From positions 310,001-374,000 of the forward strand of contig NZ_QOHK01000004.1 of the NCBI RefSeq assembly GCF_003319175.1: DNA of 64,000 nt, written 5' to 3'. Every line of letters begins with the position of its first letter. Positions within the stretch are counted from its first letter, which is position 1. Shown here one piece after another: positions 9,776 through 19,353 of the stretch. The notes beneath the pieces were generated by a model. It was not told where the DNA came from and did not search any database. It worked only from the letters and a program-made list of their open reading frames with translations. This stretch comes from Blastococcus sp. TF02-8. Its GTDB lineage: Bacteria; Actinomycetota; Actinomycetes; Mycobacteriales; Geodermatophilaceae. A program made the position numbers and the translations under genes.

Positions 9776-9781
9776 ATCGTA
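9776..9781 (-). promoter_or_regulatory. Leaderless-type -10 box of serS (TACGAT)
   Basis: On the minus strand TACGAT is followed by 7 nt and the serS GTG. Confidence 0.5.
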
Positions 9782-9782
9782 G

Positions 9783-11635
<1,853 letters not shown>

Positions 11636-11638
11636 CCG

Positions 11639-11686
11639 GGGCGTTTTGTGCACTATCCGCCCGGGCGGATAGTGCACAAAACGCCC
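11639..11686. repeat. 48-bp perfect palindrome, family A copy 1
   Basis: Arms 11639-11662 and 11663-11686 are exact reverse complements centred on CCCGGG. Each arm contains GGGCGTTTTGTGCAC. A near-identical 48-bp palindrome lies at 41548-41595, and related half-units at 61377-61424. It starts 3 nt after the zincin stop and ends 16 nt before the -10 box of the GroES-like gene. It could act as a terminator, an operator or a small mobile or structural repeat. Confidence 0.9.
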
Positions 11687-11702
11687 AGGGGGTGGCGGCC
11701 GG

Positions 11703-11708
11703 TAGCGT
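11703..11708 (+). promoter_or_regulatory. Leaderless-type -10 box (TAGCGT)
   Basis: TAGCGT is 8 nt before the GTG at 11717 and just downstream of the 48-bp palindrome. Confidence 0.45.
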
Positions 11709-11716
11709 GGATCGAC

Positions 11717-12052
11717 GTGCCCGACCACATCGCCGCCACCGGCAAGCTGCCGATCAAGATGCTGCACGACCGCATCCTGGTGTCGCTGCGCAAGGAGGAC
11801 GGCGAACGCCGGTCGACCGGCGGCATCCTCATCCCGGCCACCGCGCAGGTGGCCAAGCGGCTGGTGTGGGGCGAGGCGAAGGGCGTCGGCCCGTCGGTGC
11901 GCCAGGTGAAGGTGGGCGACCAGGTGCTCTTCTCCCCCGAGGACCAGCACGAGGTCGAGGTGCACGGCGAGGACCTGATCATCCTCCGCGAGCGCGACGT
12001 GCACGCCGTCGCCGCCGAGCGCATCGAGAAATCGACCGGCCTCTACCTCTGA
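11717..12052 (+). CDS. Orphan GroES-like co-chaperone family protein
   Basis: A 111-residue protein with the Cpn10 beta-barrel pattern: LPIKMLHDRILVSL at the N-terminus, the mobile-loop region RSTGGILIPATAQ, VGPSVRQVKVGDQVLF, and ILRERDVHAVA at the end. It is longer than GroES at its C-terminus (IEKSTGLYL) and has no groEL beside it. Known groES genes of the phylum are usually linked to groEL1, so this is a paralogue with an unproven partner. The GTG follows TAGCGT by 8 nt. It is downstream of guaB1 and the zincin gene but separated from them by palindrome A. Confidence 0.85.
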   Translation: MPDHIAATGKLPIKMLHDRILVSLRKEDGERRSTGGILIPATAQVAKRLVWGEAKGVGPSVRQVKVGDQVLFSPEDQHEVEVHGEDLIILRERDVHAVAAERIEKSTGLYL

Positions 12053-12081
12053 CGAAGGGCCCCTGCGGCGGGGCCGCACGG

Positions 12082-12537
12082 TCAGCTCCCGCGGTTGTGC
12101 CGGGTGATCACCGCGGTCATGTCCTCGAGCCAGCGGCGGACGACGGCCAGCTCGTCGTCGGTGTAGCCCTCCATCGCGGCGACGAGATCGCGCGCGAGCC
12201 CCCCGAAGTGCTCGCCGCCGGCCGCCATCGCCGACTCCGACATCTCCAGCCCGACCCGGCGCCGGTCCTCGGGGTCGCGCACCCGGCGCAGGTGGCCGAC
12301 CTTCTCGAGCCGGTCGACCAGCGCCGTGACCGAGGCCGAGCGCAGGTCCACGGCCTCGCCCAGCCGGCCGGCGGTGAGCGCCTCGCCCCGTCGGGCGGCG
12401 TCCATGATCGCCACGAGGGCCCGCACGTCGGTCCGGTTCAGCCCGTGGAGCTCAGCGAATCGGGCGGTCACTGCATCCAGTTCGACGTTCAGCCGGCGAA
12501 GGAGCAGTGCCAGCTCCCGCGCAGTCTCGTCGGACAC
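12082..12537 (-). CDS. MarR family transcriptional regulator
   Basis: A 151-residue winged-helix repressor. The N-terminal dimerisation helix is followed by LTAGRLGEAVDLRSASVTAL (recognition helix) and a wing with RVRDPEDRRRVGLEMSE, the conserved D-x-R-R-R of MarR proteins. The GTG start (MSDETARE) has GGAGGGG about 6 nt upstream. It is divergently transcribed from the MMPL transporter with a palindrome between them, so it most probably represses that exporter and itself until a ligand binds. The ligand is unknown. Confidence 0.92.
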   Translation of the reverse strand: MSDETARELALLLRRLNVELDAVTARFAELHGLNRTDVRALVAIMDAARRGEALTAGRLGEAVDLRSASVTALVDRLEKVGHLRRVRDPEDRRRVGLEMSESAMAAGGEHFGGLARDLVAAMEGYTDDELAVVRRWLEDMTAVITRHNRGS

Positions 12538-12578
12538 GCAACCCCTCCGTTCGCCCGCAGCCCGCATCCACAGTAATC

Positions 12579-12593
12579 TCTCGATGATCGAGA
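12579..12593. promoter_or_regulatory. Probable MarR operator
   Basis: TCTCGAT-G-ATCGAGA is a perfect 7-1-7 inverted repeat midway in the MarR/MMPL divergent region, of the size and spacing MarR dimers bind. Confidence 0.65.
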
Positions 12594-12615
12594 TACTCGA
12601 CCCTCAAGGGACATC

Positions 12616-14745
12616 ATGCCTCGCCGCACCTCTCCGCTCCGCTGGATCCTCCCGGCGGTCGTCGCCCTCCTCTGGCTGGGCCTCGCCGGCCCGCTGGGCG
12701 GGTTCAGCGGCAAGCTGAGCTCGGTCCAGGAGAACGACTCGACGGCGTTCCTCCCCGACAGCGCGGAGTCCACGCGGGTCACCGAGCTGCAGCGGGAGTT
12801 CGCCACCGAGCGCAGCCTCCCGGTGATCCTGCTCTGGGAGAGCGAGAACGGCCCGCTGGACGCCGGCCAGCTGGCCGACATCGCCGAGCGCACCGACGAG
12901 GCAGTCCGCGCCGCCCGCGCCGCCGACGCCCTCACCGGGGAGCCCTCGCCGCCGATCCCCTCGCAGGACGGCGAGGCCGCGCAGGTGGTCCTGCCCTTCA
13001 GCCCGGACCTGGGCGAGGACCTGACGGCGGTCATCGACGAGCTGAGGGCCCTCCCGCAGGTCGACGGCACCACCGAGCACGTCACCGGCCCCGGCGCGGC
13101 GTTCAACGACTTCCGCGAGGGCTTCGCCGGCATCGACGGCGTCCTGCTGCTCGCCGCGTTCGGCGTCGTCCTGGTGATCCTGCTGGTCGTCTACCGCAGC
13201 CCGATCCTGCCCTTCCTGGTCATCGGCACCGCCGGCATGGCGCTGGTCGTCTCCACGGCCATCGCCTACTTCCTCGCCGAGGAGGGCTGGATCGCGGTCA
13301 ACGGGCAGAGCCAGGGCATCGCCTCGATCCTCGTCGTCGGCGCGGCCACCGACTACGGCCTGCTGCTGGTCGCCCGCTACCGCGAGGAGCTCCGCGAGGA
13401 GGAGTCCCGCTTCACCGCGATGCGCGTGGCGCTGAAGCAGTCGTGGGAGCCGATCGTCGCCAGCGGCGCCACGGTGATCCTCGGCGTCCTCTGCCTGCTC
13501 TTCTCCGATCTGGGCAGCAACCGGGGCCTGGGCCCGATCTCCGCGGTCAGCATCGCCTTCGCCATGCTGGCCGCCCTCACCTTCCTGCCCGCGCTGCTGG
13601 TGCTCCTCGGCCGCGCCGCGTTCTGGCCGTTCCGGCCGAAGCACGGTTCCGAGCACGCGCACGGCCGTGGCTGGGAGCGGGTGGCGACGTCGGTCGGCCG
13701 CCGGCCCGGCCGCGTGCTGCTGGGCAGCCTCGGCCTGCTCGCGGTCCTCGCCGCGTTCGCCCCCACCATCGACGCCCGCGGCATCGGTCTCACCGACGCC
13801 GTCCGCGGCGGGTCCCCCTCGGCCACCGGTCAGGCGGCGCTGGAACGGCACTACGACGCCGGCAGCGCCACCCCGGCCGTGATCATCACCCCGGCCGGCG
13901 ACTGGGAGGCCGTGGCCGAGGCCGCGGGCCGGGTCGACGGCATCAGCGACATCGCACCGTTCACCGGGCAGGGCCGCCCGGGGCAGCCGGGTGAGCCGGT
14001 CGAGGTGGACGGACTGGTCCGGCTCGACGCCACCCTCACCGACGCCCCGGACAGCGCGGCGGCGAAGGACACGGTCGCCGCGCTGCGGACGGCGGTCGAG
14101 GACGTCGACCCCGACGCACTGGTCGGCGGATCGACCGCCAGCGACCTGGACACGCAGGAGACCGCGGCCCGCGACCTGGCGGTGATCGTGCCGCTGGTGC
14201 TGCTGGTCATCACCGTCGTGCTCGCGCTGCTGCTGCGGGCGCTGGTCGCGCCGGTGCTGCTGGTCGCGACCGTGGCGGTGAGCGTGCTCTCGACCCTCGG
14301 TGTCGGGGCGCTGGTGTTCGACCACCTGTTCGACTTCCCGAGCAGTGACCCGCAGGTGCTGCTGATCGGTTTCGTCTTCCTGGTGGCGCTCGGGATCGAC
14401 TACAACATCTTCCTGATGACCCGCGCCCGCGAGGAGTCGCAGCGACACGGCACGAAGGACGGCGTGCTGCGCGCGCTGGCTGTGACCGGCGGCGTCATCA
14501 CCAGCGCCGGGCTGGTGCTGGCCGCCACCTTCGGCGCGCTCACCGTGCTGCCGTTGGTGATCCTCACCCAGCTGGGCTTCCTCGTCGGCTTCGGCGTCCT
14601 GCTCGACACCTTCGTCGTCCGGTCGCTGCTGGTGCCGGCGCTGGTGCACCTGATCGGCGACCGGGTCTGGTGGCCGGGAAAGCTGGCGCAGGGGCCGGTC
14701 GAGAAGCCCCGGGAGCAGGAGCTCAGCGACGCAACGGCCCGGTGA
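12616..14745 (+). CDS. MMPL family RND transporter
   Basis: Integral membrane exporter of 709 residues driven by the proton gradient. It has two repeated halves, each with one TM helix, an extracytoplasmic porter domain, then a five-helix cluster. The paired D-Y dipeptides expected for proton relay are seen in GAATDYGLLLVARYREE and GIDYNIFLMTRAREES. The length fits the YdfJ-like group, shorter than mycobacterial MmpL lipid exporters and lacking their long C-terminal tail. Regulation by the divergent MarR protein is indicated by the intergenic palindrome. The cargo (drug or lipid) cannot be told from sequence. The C-terminus abuts the next gene. Confidence 0.93.
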   Translation: MPRRTSPLRWILPAVVALLWLGLAGPLGGFSGKLSSVQENDSTAFLPDSAESTRVTELQREFATERSLPVILLWESENGPLDAGQLADIAERTDEAVRAARAADALTGEPSPPIPSQDGEAAQVVLPFSPDLGEDLTAVIDELRALPQVDGTTEHVTGPGAAFNDFREGFAGIDGVLLLAAFGVVLVILLVVYRSPILPFLVIGTAGMALVVSTAIAYFLAEEGWIAVNGQSQGIASILVVGAATDYGLLLVARYREELREEESRFTAMRVALKQSWEPIVASGATVILGVLCLLFSDLGSNRGLGPISAVSIAFAMLAALTFLPALLVLLGRAAFWPFRPKHGSEHAHGRGWERVATSVGRRPGRVLLGSLGLLAVLAAFAPTIDARGIGLTDAVRGGSPSATGQAALERHYDAGSATPAVIITPAGDWEAVAEAAGRVDGISDIAPFTGQGRPGQPGEPVEVDGLVRLDATLTDAPDSAAAKDTVAALRTAVEDVDPDALVGGSTASDLDTQETAARDLAVIVPLVLLVITVVLALLLRALVAPVLLVATVAVSVLSTLGVGALVFDHLFDFPSSDPQVLLIGFVFLVALGIDYNIFLMTRAREESQRHGTKDGVLRALAVTGGVITSAGLVLAATFGALTVLPLVILTQLGFLVGFGVLLDTFVVRSLLVPALVHLIGDRVWWPGKLAQGPVEKPREQELSDATAR

Positions 14746-15171
14746 TCAGCACTCCACGCCGTCCTCGGTGATGCCGACGTTGATGCAGTCGAGGACGCCG
14801 ACGAACGCCTGCCGGTCCTCGCGGTCCAGGGCGCCGGGCTCGAACCTGACCACGATCCAGCCGGACTTGTAGGCCTCGCCCGCGAACCGGCGGGCGGCGG
14901 CGACGGCGTCCGCGTGATCGGCGAAGCGGTACATGGTGAGGGTGTCGGACGTGACGGCCTGGCTGCAGGGCAGGTCGTCGGTGCACAGCTCGTCGGTGGC
15001 CCAACGGGCGCCGGGCATCATTTCCCGGTCCCAGGCGTCGCGGCTCTCCGCCCAGCCAGCGAGGTCGATCTGCTTGCGGCCGTCGTAGGAGAGCACCGCG
15101 TTCGCCGCCAGCACGATCCCGGCGCCGACCAGGGCACCGATCAGCAGCAGCAGCGGCCGCGAGCGCGTCAT
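14746..15171 (-). CDS. Membrane-anchored extracytoplasmic protein of unknown function
   Basis: No family is recognised. The 141-residue product starts MTRSRPLLLLIGALVGAG with one N-terminal TM helix or uncleaved signal (about 6-27). A compact outer domain follows with four cysteines (CTDDLPC, LDCIN, and a terminal Cys), suggesting two disulfides. ATG 15171 is supported by a CACGCT hexamer 7 nt upstream. It is convergent with the MMPL gene (stops adjacent) and divergent from the ketopantoate reductase gene. Confidence 0.75.
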   Translation of the reverse strand: MTRSRPLLLLIGALVGAGIVLAANAVLSYDGRKQIDLAGWAESRDAWDREMMPGARWATDELCTDDLPCSQAVTSDTLTMYRFADHADAVAAARRFAGEAYKSGWIVVRFEPGALDREDRQAFVGVLDCINVGITEDGVEC

Positions 15172-15242
15172 GCGGCACAGCGTGGGGTCCGCGCATGACC
15201 CGGGCAAGCACCGCCACCCCTCCCAGGAGGGAGGATGCGGCC

Positions 15243-16121
15243 ATGACCTCCCTGCGCGTGGCCGTGCTCGGACCCGGCGGCGTCGGCGGGCTGCTCGCCG
15301 TCCTCCTCGCCCGGCAAGGGCACGCGGTCACCTGCCTGGCCCGACCGGGGACGGCGCGGCACATCGAGGAGCACGGCCTGCGGCTGACCAGCGACCGGTT
15401 CGGCGAGCTGACCGCCGAGGTCGACGGCGCCGACCGGCTGGCCGGGCCGGTCGACGTGCTCCTCGTGACCACCAAGGCCACCTCCCTCGACGAGGCGCTG
15501 GAGCGGGTTCCGGCCGAGGTGCTCGGCGACGCCGTCGTCGTCCCGCTGCTCAACGGCGTCGAGCACATGGCGGCCCTGCGGGAGCGCTACGCCGCCGCGC
15601 ACGTCGTCGCCGGGACCATCCGGGTGTTCGCGTCCCGCCCCGCGCCCGGCGAGATCCGGCACGAGGGGCAGTTGCTCGCCGTCCAGCTGGCGCCCGGCGC
15701 CGAACCACTCGCCGCCGCCCTCACCGACGCCGGGGTCGATGTCACCGTCCGCCCCGACGAGGCCGGCCTGCTCTGGGACAAGCTCTGCTTCCTGGCCCCG
15801 ATGGCGCTGCTGACCACCCGCGCGCGGGCGCCGCTCGGCACGGTCCGCGAGCAGCACGGCGACGAGCTGGCGGCCGTCATCGCCGAGGTGGCCGCGGTGG
15901 CCCGGGCGGAAGGGGCCGCGTCCGACCCCGCCGCCACGCGCGAGTTCGCCTGGTCGCTGCCGGACGGTATGCACTCCTCGATGCAGCGCGACGCCGCCGA
16001 GGGCAACCCGACGGAGCTCGAGGCGATCGGCGGAGCGGTGCTGCGCGCGGCCGACCGGCACGGGGTCGAGGTCCCGCTCACCCGGTCGATCGTGGACGAG
16101 CTGCGAGTCCGACCGGGCTGA
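15243..16121 (+). CDS. panE: Ketopantoate reductase family protein
   Basis: NADPH-dependent reductase, 292 residues, expected to convert 2-dehydropantoate to pantoate for CoA synthesis. The N-terminal Rossmann motif is VLGPGGVGGLLAVLLARQGH and the family lysine lies in TTKATSLDEAL. The NGVEHM segment and the C-terminal helical domain with EFAWSLPDGMHSSMQRD and PTELEAIGG are typical of PanE/ApbA. The ATG is preceded by AGGAGG about 13 nt away. Because actinobacteria often hold several PanE-like paralogues with other 2-oxoacid substrates, the pantothenate role is likely but not certain. Confidence 0.87.
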   Translation: MTSLRVAVLGPGGVGGLLAVLLARQGHAVTCLARPGTARHIEEHGLRLTSDRFGELTAEVDGADRLAGPVDVLLVTTKATSLDEALERVPAEVLGDAVVVPLLNGVEHMAALRERYAAAHVVAGTIRVFASRPAPGEIRHEGQLLAVQLAPGAEPLAAALTDAGVDVTVRPDEAGLLWDKLCFLAPMALLTTRARAPLGTVREQHGDELAAVIAEVAAVARAEGAASDPAATREFAWSLPDGMHSSMQRDAAEGNPTELEAIGGAVLRAADRHGVEVPLTRSIVDELRVRPG

Positions 16122-16472
16122 TCAGCTCGCCAGGAACGCCCACACCACGAGGGCGGTGCCGACGACGACCCACAGCAGCGGCACCCGGTTCACCCACCGG
16201 GCCGGTCCCGGGCGCCGGTTCGCGTAGAGCATCCAGGCGACCCCGGTCGTGACCAGGGCGACGACCGGATAGGCGGCCCAGACGTAGAACAGCAGGACGG
16301 CGAGCAGGGAACCGGAGCTCCCGGCGGCCATCGCCCCGCCGATGACGACCATGAACCACGGCACCAGGAACAGCAGGTAGATCCCCTGCAGCACACCCAG
16401 CTCGATGGCCGCCCGGCGCCGGGCGGCACGGTCGTACGGCAGGCCGGACGCTGCGGCAGGGAGAGCGGTCAC
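16122..16472 (-). CDS. Small integral membrane protein, unknown
   Basis: A 116-residue hydrophobic protein with three predicted TM helices (about 28-48, 54-80 and 98-115) and a basic N-terminal region (DRAARRRAAIE). No known domain is recognised. The GTG start is preceded by TACGCT at 8 nt, supporting it. It converges exactly on the panE stop and is co-directional with the pheA gene downstream on the minus strand, without an obvious functional link. Confidence 0.72.
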   Translation of the reverse strand: MTALPAAASGLPYDRAARRRAAIELGVLQGIYLLFLVPWFMVVIGGAMAAGSSGSLLAVLLFYVWAAYPVVALVTTGVAWMLYANRRPGPARWVNRVPLLWVVVGTALVVWAFLAS

Positions 16473-16526
16473 GGCGGCGGAGCGTAGCGGCGACGACGGT
16501 GCCGCGGGGGCACCTGGACCCCGGAC

Positions 16527-17474
16527 CTACAGATCACCCGCGCGCAGGCGGGCCAGCCACTCCTCGGCCTCGATGAAGGCGGCGTCCGCCGCTCCGGGGG
16601 GCGCCGGGCGGTTCTGCCGGCCGTCGGCCCGCGGGTACGAACCGAGGAAGCGCACGTCCTCGGCCACACGGTGCAGCGCGGCCACCGCCTCCCCCACCCG
16701 GCCCTCGGTCACGTGGCCCTCGCAGTCGAGGGAGAAGGAGTAGACCCACTTGCGCTCCCGGAGGGGCCGCGACTCGATGCGGGTCAGCGAGATCTCGCGA
16801 ACGGCGAACTCCCGCAGCACGTCGAGGAGCGCTCCGGTGCGGTCCTCGACGACGACGACCAGCGAGGTCTTGTCGTTGCCGGTGGGTGCGGGCAGCGGTC
16901 CGGGCCGCTCCACGACGACGAAGCGGGTGACGGCGCCGGCGTTGTCGGCCACGTCGTCGACCAGGCACTCCAGTCCGTAGCGCTGCGCGGCGATGGCCGC
17001 ACACACGGCGGCGTCCACCTCCCCCGCGGACACCGCCGCCGCGGCCGCCGCCGTCGACGTCGTGGGCAGAGGAGCGACACCGGGCAGCAGCTCCGCCAGC
17101 CGGCGGCCGGTCTGGGCCAGCGCGTGCGGGTGGCTCGCCACCGAGCGGACGTCGGCCATCGCGGCGCCCGGCCGCACCGCCAGCACGAACGCGACCTCGA
17201 GGAACACCTCGCGGGTGATGACGAGGGGGTCGCCGTCGGCCAGCCCGTCCATCGTCGCGGGCACCGAGCCCTCGACCGAGTTCTCCAGCGGGACCAGGGC
17301 GGCATCGGCCTCACCCGACCGGACGGCGGCCAGGGCGGCGGCGACACTCGGGCGGGGGTCGCGGGGTCCCTCCGTCGTGGCAATCGCCCTGCTCAGGGCC
17401 GCTTCGGCGAAGGTACCCTCGGGCCCCAGGTAGACGTATCGCGTCGGAGAGGTGCGGGGTGGCTTCCCGGGCAT
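16527..17474 (-). CDS. pheA: Prephenate dehydratase
   Basis: Converts prephenate to phenylpyruvate in phenylalanine synthesis. The 315-residue enzyme has the PDT domain (about 10-190) beginning YLGPEGTFAEAAL, the ENSVEGSV loop, and the catalytic TRF triad in GAVTRFVVV. The ACT domain follows, with DRTGALLDVLREF and the Phe-binding ESRP (LTRIESRPLRER), so feedback inhibition by phenylalanine is expected. There is no chorismate mutase domain, as in other actinobacterial PheA proteins. ATG 17474 is preferred: TACCCT lies 6 nt upstream on the minus strand. Confidence 0.96.
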   Translation of the reverse strand: MPGKPPRTSPTRYVYLGPEGTFAEAALSRAIATTEGPRDPRPSVAAALAAVRSGEADAALVPLENSVEGSVPATMDGLADGDPLVITREVFLEVAFVLAVRPGAAMADVRSVASHPHALAQTGRRLAELLPGVAPLPTTSTAAAAAAVSAGEVDAAVCAAIAAQRYGLECLVDDVADNAGAVTRFVVVERPGPLPAPTGNDKTSLVVVVEDRTGALLDVLREFAVREISLTRIESRPLRERKWVYSFSLDCEGHVTEGRVGEAVAALHRVAEDVRFLGSYPRADGRQNRPAPPGAADAAFIEAEEWLARLRAGDL

Positions 17475-17480
17475 CCGACG

Positions 17481-17486
17481 AGGGTA
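17481..17486 (-). promoter_or_regulatory. Leaderless-type -10 box of pheA (TACCCT)
   Basis: On the minus strand TACCCT precedes the pheA ATG by 6 nt. Confidence 0.5.
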
Positions 17487-17584
17487 GTGCGCTGACGACG
17501 AGCCGTAGTGCGCACCCGGCGCACGGAGCTCGTCCTCGGCAGCCCCGGCCGGCAACGGCCGCCGACCCGCGAGTGGAGGAGCAG

Positions 17585-19267
17585 GTGACCCCCGGCCCGG
17601 CCCGCGTCGCCCCCGGCGTCCTCCAGGCCGCGCTCTGGCGGCTCCTCGACGCGAGCGACTCCGAGGATCCCGGCCGCTTCCTGGACCTCCTGGAGGAGTA
17701 CGGCGCCGTCCTGGCCGACAGCGAGGACCCGGCCTGGACGGCGTGGCGGCACGCGCTCTCCGCCCGGCGCGCCCAGCTCGCCGGTGAGCCGGACGACGCC
17801 GCCGCCGACGTCGCCGCCGCCCGCGACCTGCTGGACCACTGCCCGGTCTCGTCGGAGACGGCGCTGCTGATGGCCTACCTGGCCCACGTCGAGGTCACCG
17901 CCGACCACCTCGACCACGCCATGCTGCTCGCCGTCGACGCCAGCCTGCTCACCGACGGGCAGACCGGCCAGCCCTCCCGCGCGCTGCTCCAGGCCCACCG
18001 CTGGCTCTCCCACACGCTCTCCGGCCTGGACCTGGAGGAACTCGCGGTGGCGCACGCCGCCCGCGGGCACCAGGTCGCCGCCGCCCTGCCCGACGTCGGC
18101 GACCACGGGCGGCTGCTGCTGCTCTCGGCCCGGCAGCACGTGGAGCTGGCCCAGACGCTGCGCCGCCGCGGGGACTCCGCGCGCGCCGCCGAGCTCGCCG
18201 GCGCAGCCATCGAGCAGGCCACGACGGCCCGGGAGCTGGACTGGGAGCCCGCGCAGGCGGAGGCCGACCTGCTCGACGTCGTCCAGGCGTGGGCCCTGAT
18301 GTGCACCGGCGACCTGGACGACGCGCTCGGGCCGCTGCGCCGGGTCCGCCGCTCGGTGCAGCGCGACGCGGGGATCTGGCTGCGCGGCTACACCGACCTG
18401 GTGCTCGCCCGGCTGCTGACCACGGTCGCCAAGCGGGACGGCGACGTCGTCCTCGCCGAGGAGGCGATCGACCTGCTCGTCGACGCCTCCGGGGCCTTCG
18501 CCGCGACGGGCGACAGGAGGCGCTACCGGCAGACGCTGCTCGAGCTCGGGCAGGACAACGCCGATCTCGGCCGCCCTGCGGAGGCGCTGCACTGGTTGGA
18601 GGCCTACCGGGCCGACACCGGCCGGGCCCACGCGCGCGGCCGGGAGCTGTGGGCGGAGATGTTCGTCCGCCGGAGCCGGCTGCGCGAGGCCGAGCGCCAG
18701 GCGGCGGTGCTGCGCCGGCACGCGCTGGAGAACCCCCTCACCGGGCTGGGCAACCGGCGCAGCGCCGAGCGCCGGCTGGGGGCGCTGCGGCTCGGCGAGG
18801 AGCCGCTGTCGCTGGCGGTCGTGGACGTCGACCGGTTCAAGGAGGTCAACGACGAGGCGTCGCACACCCAGGGCGACGCCGTCCTGCGCCGCGTCGCGGA
18901 CCTGCTGCGCGAGCACAGCCGCACCGGCGACGAGGTGTACCGCTGGGCCGGCGACGAGTTCCTCGTCGTGCTGCCGACGGCCACCGAGGCGCTCGCGCTG
19001 GTGGTCATGGAGCGCCTGCGCTCGGCGGTCGCGGAGGCCGACTGGAGCGACCTGTCCCTGTCGGATCCGGTGACCGTGAGCATCGGTGTCGCGACGGCCC
19101 CGGCGGTGCCCGACGGCCAGCCCAGCCCCGTCGTCGGCTGGCGGGCGCTGTTCGACACCGCGGACCTGCACCTGTTCTCCGCGAAGCGCGGCGGCCGCAA
19201 CCGGGTCCGCGCGCAGCCGCCCACCGACCTCCCCGCGACCGGCACGGACCAGGGGGCCAGCGCGTGA
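17585..19267 (+). CDS. TPR-like repeat diguanylate cyclase
   Basis: Cytosolic protein of about 560 residues. The first 380 are an all-helical, alanine-rich array that looks like TPR/bacterial transcriptional-activator repeats. A GGDEF domain (about 390-545) follows with AVVDVDRFKEVND and the active-site AGDEF at 455-459. An RTGD inhibitory-site motif lies 5 residues before it, so a product-inhibited cyclic-di-GMP synthase is likely. The A in place of the first G is tolerated in known active cyclases. GTG 17585 has GGAGG 5 nt upstream. The next gene is a paralogue of similar design, and both may be read from one promoter. Confidence 0.88.
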   Translation: MTPGPARVAPGVLQAALWRLLDASDSEDPGRFLDLLEEYGAVLADSEDPAWTAWRHALSARRAQLAGEPDDAAADVAAARDLLDHCPVSSETALLMAYLAHVEVTADHLDHAMLLAVDASLLTDGQTGQPSRALLQAHRWLSHTLSGLDLEELAVAHAARGHQVAAALPDVGDHGRLLLLSARQHVELAQTLRRRGDSARAAELAGAAIEQATTARELDWEPAQAEADLLDVVQAWALMCTGDLDDALGPLRRVRRSVQRDAGIWLRGYTDLVLARLLTTVAKRDGDVVLAEEAIDLLVDASGAFAATGDRRRYRQTLLELGQDNADLGRPAEALHWLEAYRADTGRAHARGRELWAEMFVRRSRLREAERQAAVLRRHALENPLTGLGNRRSAERRLGALRLGEEPLSLAVVDVDRFKEVNDEASHTQGDAVLRRVADLLREHSRTGDEVYRWAGDEFLVVLPTATEALALVVMERLRSAVAEADWSDLSLSDPVTVSIGVATAPAVPDGQPSPVVGWRALFDTADLHLFSAKRGGRNRVRAQPPTDLPATGTDQGASA

Positions 19268-19353
19268 GCTTCCCGCACGCATGGGACGGGAGGGGCGCGA
19301 CGGACGGGGGACGGCGCGTTTCCTCCCCGGTTCTCGACACCGTCGGTACCGAC

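Noticed and set aside
11639-11686. 48-bp palindrome as an ordinary Rho-independent terminator
   Set aside because: No T-run, exact symmetry over 48 bp, and related units lying in a divergent promoter region (61377-61424) argue against a purely terminator function, though a terminator effect is possible locally.
19264-19353. GTG 19264 as the start of the fusion gene
   Set aside because: It would overlap the previous stop (GTGA), but the next 30 codons use several codons atypical for this genome (AGG, GGA, GTT, GCA) and look noncoding; kept only as an alternative.
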